Part shown: piece after piece, positions 25,801-38,705 of the stretch
Layout: each line of letters begins with the position of its first letter
Position numbering within the stretch: the stretch's first letter is position 1
From: Marisa cornuarietis
Taxonomy: Eukaryota; Mollusca; Gastropoda; Architaenioglossa; Ampullariidae
Assembly (NCBI GenBank): GCA_004794655.1
Contig: SMMW01000634.1
Span: 4,250,501 to 4,314,500 of the forward strand
Direction of reading: 5' to 3'
DNA length: 64,000 nucleotides
The notes under the pieces: generated by a model
Told to the model about the DNA's origin: nothing
The model's input: only the letters and a program-made list of their open reading frames with translations
The model's database searches: none
Made by a program: the position numbers and the translations under genes

Positions 25801-26308
25801 CTCGACTCTTCCACCACTTTCTACAGACCATGGTGACTCTGTCCAGCCTCCAGGCGGGTCATGTGACCTCCTTGCCAGTTCAGGGCTCGACAGTCATTCG
25901 GCGCTGGTGGTGCTAGCAGGGTCCGTGAAACGGGCATCTTCTGGCTTCACTCGCTTTAAGGTCACTTCTGAAGCTGAAGACTACGAATTTATTACTTTAT
26001 AGAAAATCATCTCGTGTTTATCCTTCTTTCTCTTCTTCTACTCCAATACAGATCGACTTAAATGACCTGTGTTGACAGGTGATCTCAGTTCGTGCGTAGG
26101 ATTCTGTCTCTACACGTGGAATCTGCTTACAAGGCTGACTACTTTGCTTTCATGGCTGCTGCCGACTCGGTGGTAAATCACTGAAAAGTTCCTTCTCTTT
26201 CTTTTCTTCTTGTTTAGCGATCAAATGTTCATGGTGAGATATGAACATTCCTGATGAACTGGACAGTTTATTGTAGGTCTCTTCTGCTCTTCCTTTGTTT
26301 GTCCCTTC
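22839..26308. other. Intergenic stretch, no supported gene
   Basis: The longest open frame (23923-24418 from its first ATG, plus strand, 165 codons) lies in a GC-richer patch and overlaps another open frame on the minus strand. Neither has splice signals or motifs that I recognise. At 24720-24800 there is an A-rich, retroposon-tail-like tract. A minus-strand segment near 23151-23220 could be a 23-codon exon flanked by TAG and GTGAGC, but the acceptor lacks a pyrimidine tract. Confidence 0.35.
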
Positions 26309-26371
26309 AGAGTTGCTGCATCTGGATTTGCAATGAGATAGCCTTAGTTGCTGATTTGGCATAAAACAACA
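26309..26371 (+). repeat. 3' fragment of the tRNA-derived SINE
   Basis: GCTGCATCTGGATTTG, then CCTTAGTTGCTGATTTGGCATAAAACAACA, matches the tail half of the SINE copies at 36246-36435 and 38706-38886. It is 5'-truncated. Confidence 0.6.
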
Positions 26372-27546
26372 ATTAACTAACTAACTATGCTGCATCAGGA
26401 TGTGAATCGGCTTTTTTCATGGTCACGCATCGGCCTCTTCTCTTACTATCGCATCTCCACTTTTTACGAACTTTCTTCTGAAATAAAATGTAAGTTCGTT
26501 CCTTCGTTCGTTCGTTTGTTTACATGCTGGCTGACTCGAGGGCTGTCTGGTTAGTTTGGGGTTGTTTAGTAGGTTGGTTGACTGATTGATAGGCAGGTGC
26601 GCGAGTTTCAATTAGTCGAGTTCACATAATGGCAGAAAGAATGAGTCTGGGAACAGTTTTCAAGTTTTGCTTTCTAGCGTAGTTTTGAGGCTTCTTCGGC
26701 TGCTTAATCTCCGGCTTCAAACTTTTAATTGATTTGATTACAAGGGACATGTGACATACAGGAGTGTTTCTCTCTCGGCTGACAGTTCTCTTCCGCCACC
26801 AGCCCCTCACACCCCACCTCCCTCTCGCTTGGGCTGCGGTCTTCTCGCGATGTCAGTGTTTTTTTGGCTCCTCCAGGCATCGCGTCCTCCTTCACCTCCG
26901 CCCCCCCCCCTCCACATCACCCCGCCACTCACCTCCTCGCCCTGTCTCTCAGGCTGCTATTTCAAAAGTCCATTTGTCACGTGGCTGACCGGGGGAAACA
27001 GAAACGAGATTAACTGTTGCGACAGGTCGCGCCGCCTCACGGGACTATGTCGTTCCAGCAGTCCCACAAACATCCCACAAGTCTGCCATTCCAACAGCCA
27101 CACAGACAGCAAGGCCAGCACTGAAAGACATCCGGGGCTGTACTATGGGTATGCTAAAGGTGTCTAGCTGATCTGGAGGCACCTTTAACCAGCGATCCAA
27201 AACTACATCTTCAGTAGTGGACACTCAGAAAAAGGGTGGCTATAAAACAAACACAAGACTTAAAGATTATCTGCCAGCCTCACTATTCTGTGAATGTTTG
27301 AGATTAGAGGACTCCGTTCTGCTTGCGATCCATAGCTACCCCCTAGGCATCGTTACCTATTCCGTAGATCGCCGTCTGATAGCCATGAAATAGCAGATAA
27401 TGTTCACAGGTATAGATGTCTTGTAGATATCACACTTAATGTTTGTTAGGCAGCCTATAAGAGTAACAGATGTGTGTTGAGAAGCCTTTGACAGTAGCGG
27501 TACTGTAGTGGAATCGCAGCTGTGTATGGAAGTAGCGGGGAAGCGG

Positions 27547-27770
27547 ATCGTCGAGTAGTTAAAACAATGGCGTTCAAACTCGGAGGTACAAAGGTTCGAT
27601 ACCCCTGTGACGCATTAACCCTTTCATTTGCTTCAATTGTCGGGAATAGCTATGGGTTGAGAAAAGTAAGACAGCAAAGGGGGAAAAACTGTCCTCAAGA
27701 AAATGGAGGTCTCTAACACCTCATTCCCCAACGACTGGAAAAGGCGAGGAGACGAAGTTATAGAAGCAGC
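27547..27770 (+). repeat. tRNA-related SINE-like copy
   Basis: A tRNA-like head (GATCGTCGAGTAGTTAAAAC as A-box region, GGTTCGATACCCC as B box at 27593-27605) is followed by about 160 bp of body. The B-box block matches the copy at 21604. The 3' end is uncertain. Confidence 0.45.
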
Positions 27771-27804
27771 ACCACGAGACAATTCAGTTGTATTCTATGA
27801 CGTA

Positions 27805-27990
27805 TCATAGCGGTATAGGGTAGCACTTGCTTATTTTGCAGCACAGCGGGTTAGGGTGGCCACTAAATATTAAGTAACATAACAGTGTAACTGTTGTGTA
27901 TTAAATAATACAGCAGAGCAGCTGTTGCATATTTAGTGGACTAGCGGGGCAGTGTTGAGTATTCAGTTTCATACTAAGCTAACTTCTGTG
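27805..27990. repeat. Degenerate tandem repeat, period about 32 bp
   Basis: Successive units share a CTGTTG...TATT core: ACAGTGTAACTGTTGTGTATT, GCAGAGCAGCTGTTGCATATT and GGGGCAGTGTTGAGTATT. Spacing is about 32 bp. Divergence is high, so unit number is approximate. Confidence 0.4.
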
Positions 27991-30049
27991 GTAGCACAGC
28001 AGAATGAGTGTTCCATGTGGCAGCAGTTTCTTCTTATTTAACCGTATGATGAAGGCTGTCCTGCTGGGGAAAGGGCTAGAATGAATGTTCTTGTCGTTTC
28101 TTCCACACACAAATATGCCCGAAAGGGCGGTTCAGTCTCTGAAGGTAATGAGCCATTTCATATATGGGAATGAATGACTGATACGAATACAGTTCCTCCC
28201 CCATCAATAGTCACGGACTGGGATGTCCGCAGGGACGTGAGTCGCGGGGGCCTGCCAAGGAAAGGTGTCGCCAGGAGAAGGGTGAGACAAAATCACTTCT
28301 GTAATTTACGCCAGTCTTTCTAATCCCACCGGCATCCCCTCCTCCCCCTTCGTTGCCCCGGAGCTTACATGGGCAGCAGCTGAAGGGTTTCCCAAGAGCT
28401 GGCAATTGCATTGCAGCCGCCTCCCGGTCGTGGCCGGTTCATTTCAGCAAAGAACGGCGCCAGGCTCCGCAAGAACGTCCATTAGCACGTGGTCACGTGG
28501 TCTGCGAGTTCAGAACACTGGGTGCACGCGCTGGACGCTGCTTTCAAGGAGGGCTTGGTTTCAACATGAGGCCAACCATTAAAGTTTCATCAGGTCTACA
28601 GATTTTTTTTAAATATTTAGATTGTGTCATTATTGCTCATGTTTTTTTTACGTTGTAATTAGAACTAATTTTGCAACTATAACCTTTTCTATAATATAGT
28701 AACTGAGCACATTTTCCATGTTTTAATTGCCCATTGGGATTAATAAAGTTGGTCATTGTTATTGTAATTACATATCGTAAACTGTGTGTAAACGAACTGA
28801 GATTCAAGAGAATATCAAGACGTATTTCTGTTTAGTCATTATTCTCAAATAACCACCAGGGTATCAAAGTTTTTAACGCTCATAACAGATAATTTAGACG
28901 GGGGGTGAATTATTGCTGCATGCCAGGACAGACAAATGGCAGAGAAAGATAGAAAGCATGAAGCGAATGAAATGGACGAATAAAGAGATTGAACATTCGA
29001 AGGAATGAAATATCAATTGACCAAACTAATATGCACAGAAAAAATAAACGAAAACTGCTCCATACTTATTAGGGAAAAACTTTAAGGCTTAAAATAAATT
29101 GATGTGGCAGTGCAGAAATATTTTTTTTGTAGCTGGTTAATAATATCATTCAGTTTGAGCAGACTAGCAAGATAACCAATGTCAGAGCATTATTCTTACG
29201 CTGGAGTCAAGACCAGACCTCTTACATAATATCTTTCACGCTGTATTTTCAAAAGGGTTTGTTAAAAAGACCATCGTTCATTTACTTTCAAATGAAAGCT
29301 CTCAAAAGTCGATTTGAGTTAGCTTAAAGCGATTGGGCGAGAAGCATGATGTCTTCACTCGGAAGGTGAGCCTCTGTCTGGAAATGTGAAAACAATGGGA
29401 CAATTTCATTAGCGCTGTCTGCCCTTCAGCCCTCTGGCTGTTCCCAGGAGATGCTGACTGCGGTGATGGAGCTGAAAGAAATGTCTTCTGTCGCCGGAAA
29501 ATAGGTGCAGGGCTCAACTTCTCTTCAACCCCTACCCTCGAGGGAGACAAGTCTTTGCAGCCAACAGCGTGCTGATGTGGCTGATTGGACGATCAGTGTC
29601 CTTCTGCGTGGCTACTCAATTAAAGTTGTTATTACACCGAAAAACTTTCATCTCCGCGACTACTCAATTAGACTGTGATTATACCAATAAAACTTTCATC
29701 TCAGTGACTTTTAAGAAAAAGCTATCAGAAACTTAGACTCCTGCTGCATCTTTCTCCAATTTTTGCCGCGCACAAGGAAGAATATTTAAAAGAGAAGGTG
29801 AAAATCTTTCGGTCTGTAATCCACAACTAAAATTTCAACCTCACCGACATTTGTTCGCTTACACAGTATGTTTTTTGTGTTAATCAGTGTTATTCGAGCG
29901 AAAATGCCCGTTAGATCTTGACATCATATAAGAAATACATTCCAAGTAATGTAACTCAGTAAAGAAATCATTCCGCTTTTGAATACATCAGCTTTTTCTT
30001 ATAACAATATTCGCTTCAGCGACAGCAACAGCGGCAAAGGCCAGGGTCT

Positions 30050-30660
30050 GCCACAGCCATAAGATCAGGTTCACTACGAGGTACAGTCTGTACAAGTCCC
30101 TCTCTTGACGGATGTGAAACATAGAGTCTGCTTGCTGATGAGGAGAGGAGAATCCAGGCATTCGAGAACAAGTGCCTGAGGAGGCTGCTGGGGATATAAA
30201 ACCACGGACGTGTACAGGTGGATTGCTGTCTGTCTGCCGAGACCAACGCTGAGCCTCTTGCGAAGTTCTCCGCTGTTAGTCTCGTCGAGCCTTAACAATG
30301 AATGTGAATAAACCGGAAGCTATTTCGTCCAAAGCCTCGTTCTAGTAGTTAAACTGAAACAGGACTAAACCGGAAGCTATTTCGTAACCAGCCTCGTTCT
30401 ATGACTTCACTGAAAAGAATCGTCTGCAAGCAGTCCAGTAATACAAGTCCGTGGTAAAACCAACGACTTTGTACCAGGAACCTCTACTCACAGCTGTCAA
30501 GCGACGTCAGCTGGTCTTCTTTGGTCATGTGACCCTACCACGACACCTTATCAGAAACTTTCCTTCAAGGCACCTTGAAAGGAGGTCGACACCGAGGTGG
30601 CCAGAGAAAGAACTGGCTTACATGCGTTAACAAGACAGGCTTGAGGGGCTTGTCAACCCT
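30050..30660 (+). pseudogene. Degraded LINE reverse-transcriptase 3' fragment, interrupted by a MITE
   Basis: Across several frames the sequence reads ADEERRIQAFENKCLRRLLG before the insert at 30203-30453. After it come NDFVPGTS, LLTAVKRRQL, FGHVT and RHRGGQRKNW. This is the conserved C-terminal segment of CR1/RTE-type non-LTR retrotransposon polymerases. Stops and frameshifts are frequent, so it is dead. The two halves are colinear around the MITE, which shows the order of events. Confidence 0.6.
30203..30453 (-). mobile_element. MITE, copy A (251 bp)
   Basis: The ends are CACGGACGTGTA and its near reverse complement TACAAGTCCGTG. The interior is almost identical, inverted, to copy B at 43204-43457. 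It sits inside a LINE fragment. Flanks both contain TAAAAC, so the duplication is imperfect. Confidence 0.8.
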
Positions 30661-32095
30661 TCTTGTATTCCCCTCCCCTTCACCCACCCACGACTAGTAC
30701 TAGTAAAGGGACGAATGAATGAATAAGGGAATGAATGGGTTAACAGAGGTAAACACACGATTGCTAGCTCTTCTTCCATGATCCCAGTATCTGGAAGCGT
30801 GGAATCATCGTTCAAGTCTTCTGCGTTCTTCTAGAGAATTAATGCAAATCATTAGTTGAAAAAAAACTCTCGGCGTGGTGACTATGACTATGGAGTTTAT
30901 AAACTATACTGCACTGAGCTAATAGCTTGTGTGGCGAGAAGCAGACGTGGCAGTTGTTATTACATTTTGCTTGATCACGTGCTGATCAATTTTATTCATG
31001 AATTACATTATATTAATGATATTAAGTTTTGTAAACTGTTTACACCTCTGGCAGCTCTCGTCAGATTGTATGTGTGGCTGTAAATCCTCAACGACAGCCG
31101 TTATTGTCCCATGGTACCTACAGCTTGAAATGAACTTGCAATTTGCAGCTGCTAAACCTCGTGGTATTTACCGCTTTTTTTTTTTTTTTGCAGGAACTCC
31201 AGCTGCAGGTACAGTATCGCATTTACACCGTTCTTTGCTAACCTCAAACAAATATAGTTTCTTTCTGTAATTTCTTTTTAACGACGAGGCTTACAAATTC
31301 GTGCTCGTTTTGGATTTCAGTGATATGGTCTGTACTGAGGTGATTTTTATTCATGAAAACAGGGATTGCTGAAGTTCTCGGAAAGAAAAGTCAAGGAAAA
31401 ATGTTTATTCTGCTGATATTTGAAACGTTTTATAACTTTAACATTACATGACTGTGCAATCTTTTCAAGATTTTTTTGGTGTGGCATGTTTTTTTAAGAT
31501 ACATATATCTGGCAGAGCTGAGATCATCTGCAACAAACGACCGACTTTATTTTTCTAATTTCTTGTTCCTAGGTTGGGCCTCAGACGTCGTGCGACCAGG
31601 TTTATAAGCACTTTGGAAACGAAGCTGTTTCATATGTCTAAGCCGTGTACATACAGCAAAAGCGAGGAACATGAAACGACTTAAGCCAAAACCTTTTGAC
31701 TACGGTCACGAAGTGTTCCCAGCATGCAATTCGTCTTGCTGCTGATACGCAGGTCAAGGCAAGAAAGCAAAGCATGGCACGAGGAAGCGAATGCCAAAGT
31801 GTGAAAGCCAAGCAAAGATTAGGCGGTAGAAAGAGAGACAGAGACAAAGAGAGAGAGACAGAGAGTGGCACTATTTATTGCTTCAAACACTTTGGCTACA
31901 AGGGGTGAGAATTCGCTCAGTGCACCTGTATGCACATCATATAATATTTAATATAGAGAAACGACGACGTTAAAAAAACTACATTGTTTACATTGTGCAG
32001 TCAGTTTTCACTTTCCAATCGCCTCCCTTTTTTTTCAATTGCTGCTGATATATTTGGTTTAAAAAAAGCATTTATTTATAAGCATACTTCTGCTC

Positions 32096-32126
<31 letters not shown>

Positions 32127-32497
32127 CGTATGTTTTGAACTGATGTAGCGAGTAGATGTGTGTGTGTGTGTGCTTATTTATTTACGTAGATGCAAATGTT
32201 CTGGCTAAGCAGCACACATTTGCTGTATATCATGTCCCTTGAAATGTTCATAATCTGGCCCATAATGTATTCATAATAATACTTAAATTCATTATCATAT
32301 TTACTATCATTATCTCATTGTTTACCATATCAGTGACAGACACGTGGTTAAGCCACTTGTACACACTGTCATTGTCCTGTTGCTTTGATCTCTAGCCTTG
32401 CCGTGCAGGGAGGCAAAGATCCTGCAGTAGTCATATAAGGGGAGATAACGGTAGAAACCCGTGTCTGCAGATACGTAAGAGTTACTGCACTTAGCGA

Positions 32498-32558
32498 GGT
32501 CCCGCCAGAGAGACTATAATTATATACATTATCTATGCTATTCTCTCTGGTCCCGCCA
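32498..32558. repeat. 41-bp palindrome-ended insert between 10-bp direct repeats
   Basis: GGTCCCGCCA occurs at 32498-32507 and again at 32549-32558. The intervening 41 bp begin GAGAGACTATA and end TATTCTCTCT, so the insert's ends are inverted. This looks like a tiny transposon remnant with target duplication. Confidence 0.45.
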
Positions 32559-33637
32559 AGGTCATGGACTGTCGTCTGGCTGGCTTCGAAACGGACAGAA
32601 CTTGGAGACAAATCGCAGAAAACAGAAATAAAGGAAGACTGTTATTCATCTTCAGCGCCCAGTGGGTCGGGAACAAAATCGGGCTGCTAGATTTGTGACT
32701 AGCAGGCTGTAGTATGAGCCTGTCAAAAAAAACAAAAAAACACGAATATGGTCAGGGACAAAAGAAAGCATCGCCTTGGTTCTTATAGTGTTGTTGTTAA
32801 AACCTCTACCACTTTTATTTCCACAACTTCCATTTCCTCACGTTCATCATCTGCGTGACTGCAATCATAGTCGTGAAAACGAAAACATGTCGTGATTACC
32901 AAACCAAGTTTTTTTCCTTCCTACTCGTTCTAATAGCATCTCTTTTTTTTAAAAACAAAAGAGAACGAATTTTCGAGTGTAAGACGAATAAATAAGCTGC
33001 ATCTGAAAGGACCTTAGGAATGAGGGAAACCGTTTAGACTTTAGATGTTTAAAATACAGTTTCAGGGTCACAGAGTCGATAGTAATCGTGCACAATAAAA
33101 TACATTTTGTGTATTTAATGTTCCACTGCACTGTTCGAGTTTGTTTTGCCAGCTCGAGCAAAGGTGAAAAATAACCCATTGTCCGCATAAGGAGACGAAG
33201 AAAGTAAAAAAAAAAAAGACTTAATTTTTAAGATTCGCGACCATTTCTCGCCAGCATAAGTTAAGAAGTGTCACTGCACCTGATGAACTAGACTGTCGGG
33301 AGTCCAGGTGAAGCTTGGTGAGGACAATTAGCGGCTTTGGAGATGAGGAAATGCAGCAAGGTGCGATGAGCGACACACGTCTTCCTCGGATTTACATGGT
33401 GTTTCCTCCGACTTGAGTGGTGTTGCATCAGCTTTATTTATTTCTTATTTTTTTCTCTTCATCTATCTTCTCCCACCCCCTCTCCTCAAAAGCGCATTAA
33501 TACCCACATATACCTTATTCTGCACGAGCACACACATTAAGCAGGGATCAAATGCACCTTAAGATCATCCACACACGCGCGTGCGCGCACACACACACAC
33601 ACTCTCTCTCTCTCTCTCATACACTCTCTCTCTCACA

Positions 33638-33685
<48 letters not shown>

Positions 33686-34075
33686 TGCGTTTTGCGCTTG
33701 AAGCTGACCCAGCAAACCGTCCGGCGTGTGGACGTTCTCTTAGATCGGTTGACGTACCCGACTCTTTTACCCGACCATGGTCGGTGCCTTATGCCTTCAT
33801 AGATATTGGAAAATAGTTCCACCTCTGTCTGATATGCCTTTAAGGCCGTTAACTTGCTGGAGTTTAAAAACTACTTTTTCCCTAGCTAACTGGTCGTATT
33901 TTGTAAAGATAATAGTGCTACCCGATATCTCACCCCATAAATATTTTTGACAATATTTACACGTACAAAAGCACCCACACACTGTAGCGCTATAAATAAA
34001 TTAAAAAATCTGTGAGCATGATTATTCGATAGACTTTTTATACAAGGATGCTCTGCCTCTTGCAAGCCTGCCTGC

Positions 34076-34079
<4 letters not shown>

Positions 34080-34148
<69 letters not shown>
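34080..34148. repeat. (TG)n microsatellite
   Basis: About 69 bp of uninterrupted TG repeats. Other similar tracts are at 33581-33680 (CA, with TC blocks), 36565-36611 (CA) and 46505-46543 (TG). Confidence 0.95.
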
Positions 34149-34149
<1 letters not shown>

Positions 34150-36245
34150 TTAAGTTCCTTACTTCAGTGTCTGTGAATATCCTACTTGTCTAACTGATTC
34201 TTTCTCCACCTCCAATGTCTATCGCTCTGTCTCGTTTCCTTCCCCTTCCCCTTCTCCGTCTCTCCCTTCCTCTCTGTCTCTCTTACTTGATTTTAAGATA
34301 AGATAAGGTAATACTTTATTTTATTTGGTTTAGTATTTCTGATTTGACCATCCATTTTAACACAGACAAACTACGAGCCTAAAAGTTTGGGATGTCCTTC
34401 ATGTAATGGTACTGAGGAAGAAAATTTGTGTGCTATGTAGTAGATATGTAGACGACTAAGCATACTTCCCTGCCCCTCTTTGTGCTAGCTATATAGACTA
34501 CCGATCTTTTTTGTCTTTTTTTCTTTTTGATGTTCCATCAGAGATGTGAGGAAGTTGCCTATATTTTCTTATAAGGGTTTTCGCAACTTTATAACTTTAC
34601 TGTTCTGCTGGTAATGTGATAATATATCATGAGCTGTGTTATGCGTAAGGGCCTCCAAAATGGGCGCTTCCATATTTAATCAAATATTCCTATTTGTATT
34701 CATATTATCGTGAAGCAAGATTCTGTCTCGTGCACACACAATTAAATGTGAGTGATCCCATTACTCGAAACGTGAGAGAGAAGCGATAATTGTAAATGCC
34801 TTATAACAGAGAACTGAAATATGATGGGATCGAAGTTCGAAGATATTACTTGAAAAAAGTAAAGGAAGGAAGAAAATGCATCTGCATTTGAAGAGGACAG
34901 GTTTTTCTTTTTGTCTGTCGAAGGTGTGTTGGCGCACGGGCGCGTAAAGAGAGGAGAAAATCTAAAATTCCAGAAACGTCCACACCTTGTTTAATGTTAT
35001 CAACTTATTAAAAATAAATCGATTACTAACTGTTATTTCTGGGGAGCTGCATTTCAGCTCTACCCCTGATTGTGTAGTAAGGTTGCACCATCTCTCATTT
35101 AACTGAAGTTTCGATTACATGGAAATACGCGCCATTGAGAAACACCTACATGCTGCACCTGCGAATACCAGTCGTGGAGATATCTGCCTCTCGCGCGCCT
35201 TCCTGATTACGATATGTGTTTGAATTACCCCTTGCTGGGGTCACCAATATCAGATAACAGCTGTAACAGAGTTAACCGCTAACCGTCACCTGTCCCTGGT
35301 GCTAAAATTAGAATAGGATTTCCCGACTACGCTACAACACCTGTTTCCCACCTCCCGCACCCACGGATTTCCGACGTCAAATCCGCGCCCAACAGATCTA
35401 TTTTTAGTATCATCCTGGAAAGCCTCCTGAGCGTGGAAACTGAAAGGACTTCGGACTGGCTCGTTGGTGCTTCCACATTTTTTGTTTGTTACGAGGACTG
35501 GGCGATGAAAGGGAACAAAACAAAGGAAATCGGGGTGGTGGGGGGGGGAACTCGACGGTCAACCCTTTAACAAAAGGTGGATCATCCAGAAAAATTCGTG
35601 AACCCCGAAACGAGAACTGAACTCAGCGAACGATCCTTAATGGAGCAACGAGAAGCGAACATCGGACTACTGACACTGTGAAGAAAATAATATAAGAAGA
35701 AAAAAAAAACTGAAACCCTGTAACCCCTTTCCCTAACCTTGTAGGTGTAACCCGAGGGAGCGGCGTGCTAGTGCGTGTCGAGGAACGCGGGCGGTAACCC
35801 CAGGCTGGAGGGAATTCCCCACCACTGTGTGACGTCACAGGAGACGAGTGCTCGAGGGTCGTCAACACAGCGCTGGTGATATGCAGTGAAGCCCCGTAGG
35901 CTGATTGGCGTAGGCAACAGCTACAAACTCACACGCCTTCTGGTTCACTTCTCGCAAAAATCATTTTGTTATGATTTTTATTTTTATTGATTCCTTTTTT
36001 CCTCAACGTGGAGCTAGAAAAAAAACCTACTTGTTGGGAAGCACATGGACACCAAATAATCTATTGCAATGTTTTCTGAAAACCTTTTTTTTTTTAGGTT
36101 TTGGGGAACGTTCGTAAATATGTTGGTAATCACCCTCTCTTACCTACTTCTTCTTCTGCTGAGGATAAATAAATAAGTGAAGATATTTATCTCTAGGACG
36201 CAAGGGCGAATAATTCCCAACCGGCAAAAAGGGCTTCGGCACAGG

Positions 36246-36435
36246 GGAAATAGGAAAGCGATGTTTTATGCCGAGTCAGCAGCTAAGGCTACATCACAGC
36301 AAAGCAGCCAGCCCTGTAAACAGATGCCACATGCAGTGAAAGACCAGCGTGCCCGAGACGAGATCTGAACCCGGGGCAGCTAACCTTCACTGTATTGGTA
36401 AAAGGTGATAACCTTTGCGCCACCGGACCGCGATT
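36246..36435 (-). mobile_element. tRNA-derived SINE, with 11-bp target duplication
   Basis: On the minus strand the element starts GCGGTCCGGTGGCGCAAAGG (A-box region) and has the B-box-like GGGTTCAGATCTC, then GTCTCGGGCACGCTG, GCATGTGGCATCTG and CTTAGCTGCTGACTCGGCAT. The flanks repeat TTCGGCACAGG (36235-36245 and 36436-36446), a clean target-site duplication. It is the same family as the copy at 38706. Confidence 0.8.
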
Positions 36436-36446
36436 TTCGGCACAGG

Positions 36447-36562
36447 TAACCATCGCGTACGGTCTCACTGAAAAGTGATCTCTAACATCCCCATCCCATC
36501 CCCTTGTTGTGAAGCACTTTCCCTACAATACCAATAATTTTGTCCTCTTCCTTTTGATTTCA

Positions 36563-36613
<51 letters not shown>

Positions 36614-38690
36614 TCTCTCACTCTCAAATTTCAACTCACTATCCCAAAAGAAAGAATGAAAAAGAAAATAAAACCTTTTGTACAAGAGAAGCTTGGAGTA
36701 CCACAACAAGTCAAGACAAGTTTATTCCTACCCACTGTGGGTGTATTTAGAGCGACTCGTACTGGTTTCAGCAAGGGTTGCAGTTGTTGACTTGTCTTCG
36801 TTCCGCTGACTGATAACGTGAGGGAAAGGCGAGACAGACGTAAGCAGACAGTTTTCCATGAAATGCTGACTCGGCGACCCCTCCAGATCACTTCATGCTT
36901 GTCCTGTTACTTGTTACTTGTATCTCGAGACGCACTGACAGTTCTCGAAATTAAAAAAAAAGAAAAAGAAACCGGGTCTCTAGCGTGGGATCACGAGGTT
37001 CATTCTTCTTAGTGGCTTCATTTCAGATAAACCACGCAGTACACTTCGATCCAGGCTATTGATAACAGGACGTAGCAGGGCAAGTCTCCATATAAATAAT
37101 CAGAAGTTTATTACGCATTTAGCCATCGTATACACGTGGACAAACATATATACATGTAAACAGAAGTTGAATTACGTATAAACTTATAGTATACACATGG
37201 ACCGCCCTTCCAAAACAGCTTGTTTTGATCTGTTTTGTTTTGCTTAGTTTTGGTTTGTGGAAGAATTTGGCAGAAATTATCTGATGCACAGCTGACAATA
37301 ATACAAACTGAGTAGCGTTTGTTAAGAGTAATATAAATTGGCTTTGCCATACGGTTCATGTCAGTTAAAAAGCTTTTGATTGGTTAAGTGTTCGATGGGT
37401 AAAGTACCAGTTATATCGGACTAGGAAGGTCTACGCCCAATGGGTGCATCATTATGTCTACTTAACTGAAAATGGTGGAATAAGCTGAATGGAGAAAAAA
37501 AACTAGATCCTGGGTGGAGGATATAGAATAATAATACGAATATTCCCAAGTGGTGCAAGTCCTGTTCCGCAACCAGTTTCCACTGCCAGTGACATTATTT
37601 TTTCTGGGCGTCAACAAGTTGTTTGGCGTGCGAGCGGAACACTTGGATTTGAAGTGCAAATTTAATGATTGCAGCTTCCGTTGACATGAACCCTCAGACT
37701 AAAGAATTAATTTTCCGCATGACTTCGACAAAGGAAGAAAAAAAGAAGTCTGAAATTCCAAGAAACAAAGACAGAAAGACAGGAAGGAGGATCAGTTAGC
37801 CGGACACTTGCATGCTTTTTGGAGGTTTATTGCATGATTACCTTCCGTATCTACCCAGAAAACACCGCGCGCAGTTCACAAAATCTCGATACCACACTGG
37901 TGGCAGATGATTGATCGTACGACGAGGTGATGACTAGAGCGCGCTCAAAGGTCGCCGCATGTGCGATGCGTTAATGTAGAGATGCGCATGCGCGTGCACG
38001 ATGACCTCAACTGTTGATGCAGACGTGGGGGGGGGGTGCGCAAACCATCCTCCAATGTCAGAGCGCTTCGTGGTTTTGCAGAAGCGACGATATTTACTCA
38101 TTTCAACCGTAAATAGTAATAGTGAAGAAAAAGAAGGCATAGGTAAGCGGTTTATGCACCAGTGAAATAATAATAATAATAATACCTAAAATCACCCTTA
38201 ATGCAGGTGTAGTCACTGCGCCTTAACAGCACTACAGTGTAAGGAACAAAGAAACACACCAAAGAATGTTGGAAAGTTAGAGAAAAAGTAGTCCAGGCAA
38301 ACATCTAAGAAAACTTTTTTTTTTTAAATCAAGCCAGTCCAGGCACACCGAGCAATACGGTAAAACTCGCAGTCAGTAATTCACCCACCAGTTATATTCG
38401 CCAAAACTATCAAGAAAAAAGATATGCGCAGTATGCAAATGTAGCCTGGTAATATGACCTGGCTTTGTTAGCAGGCTCTGAAAAAAGAGGAGCGAAGCAG
38501 TTATGAACTCAAAGAAATAGCTTGGCAGGAAGCAGAGAGGAAATGAAAACTATCTATAGTTCATTTTCAACTCGGGTTTGAACTGGTAGTCAGTGGCAGG
38601 CACAAATGAGTGGGTGTCCCAAAGTCGCGACCACGTAATTCGAGAACTAGGCAAACAATCATCTTACATTCTGCACCAACTCGCTTTCGC
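36447..38690. other. Intergenic stretch
   Basis: No supported gene. It contains a (CA)n run (36565-36611), a 9-G run near 38030 and (AAT)n near 38167-38183. Confidence 0.4.
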
Positions 38691-38705
38691 TACCACCCAT
38701 GGAAG

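Larger units (their letters stand above)
26372..30049. other. Intergenic stretch with scattered repeats
   Basis: There is no supported protein gene. It holds a tRNA-related SINE-like copy (27547-27770), a degenerate tandem repeat (about 27800-27990) and, near 28725-28770, GCCCATTGGGATTAATAAAGT, which resembles the 3' end of a non-LTR element. Confidence 0.4.
30661..36234. other. Gene-poor stretch
   Basis: No protein gene is supported. It contains (CA)n at 33581-33680, (TG)n at 32096-32118 and 34080-34148, a 41-bp AT-rich insert between 10-bp direct repeats at 32498-32558, and a short G run at 35540. Short open frames appear on both strands without motifs. Confidence 0.4.

Noticed and set aside
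26751..27167. 138-codon plus-strand frame rich in Pro and Ser
   Set aside because: Low-complexity CT-rich DNA with a competing frame and no motif.
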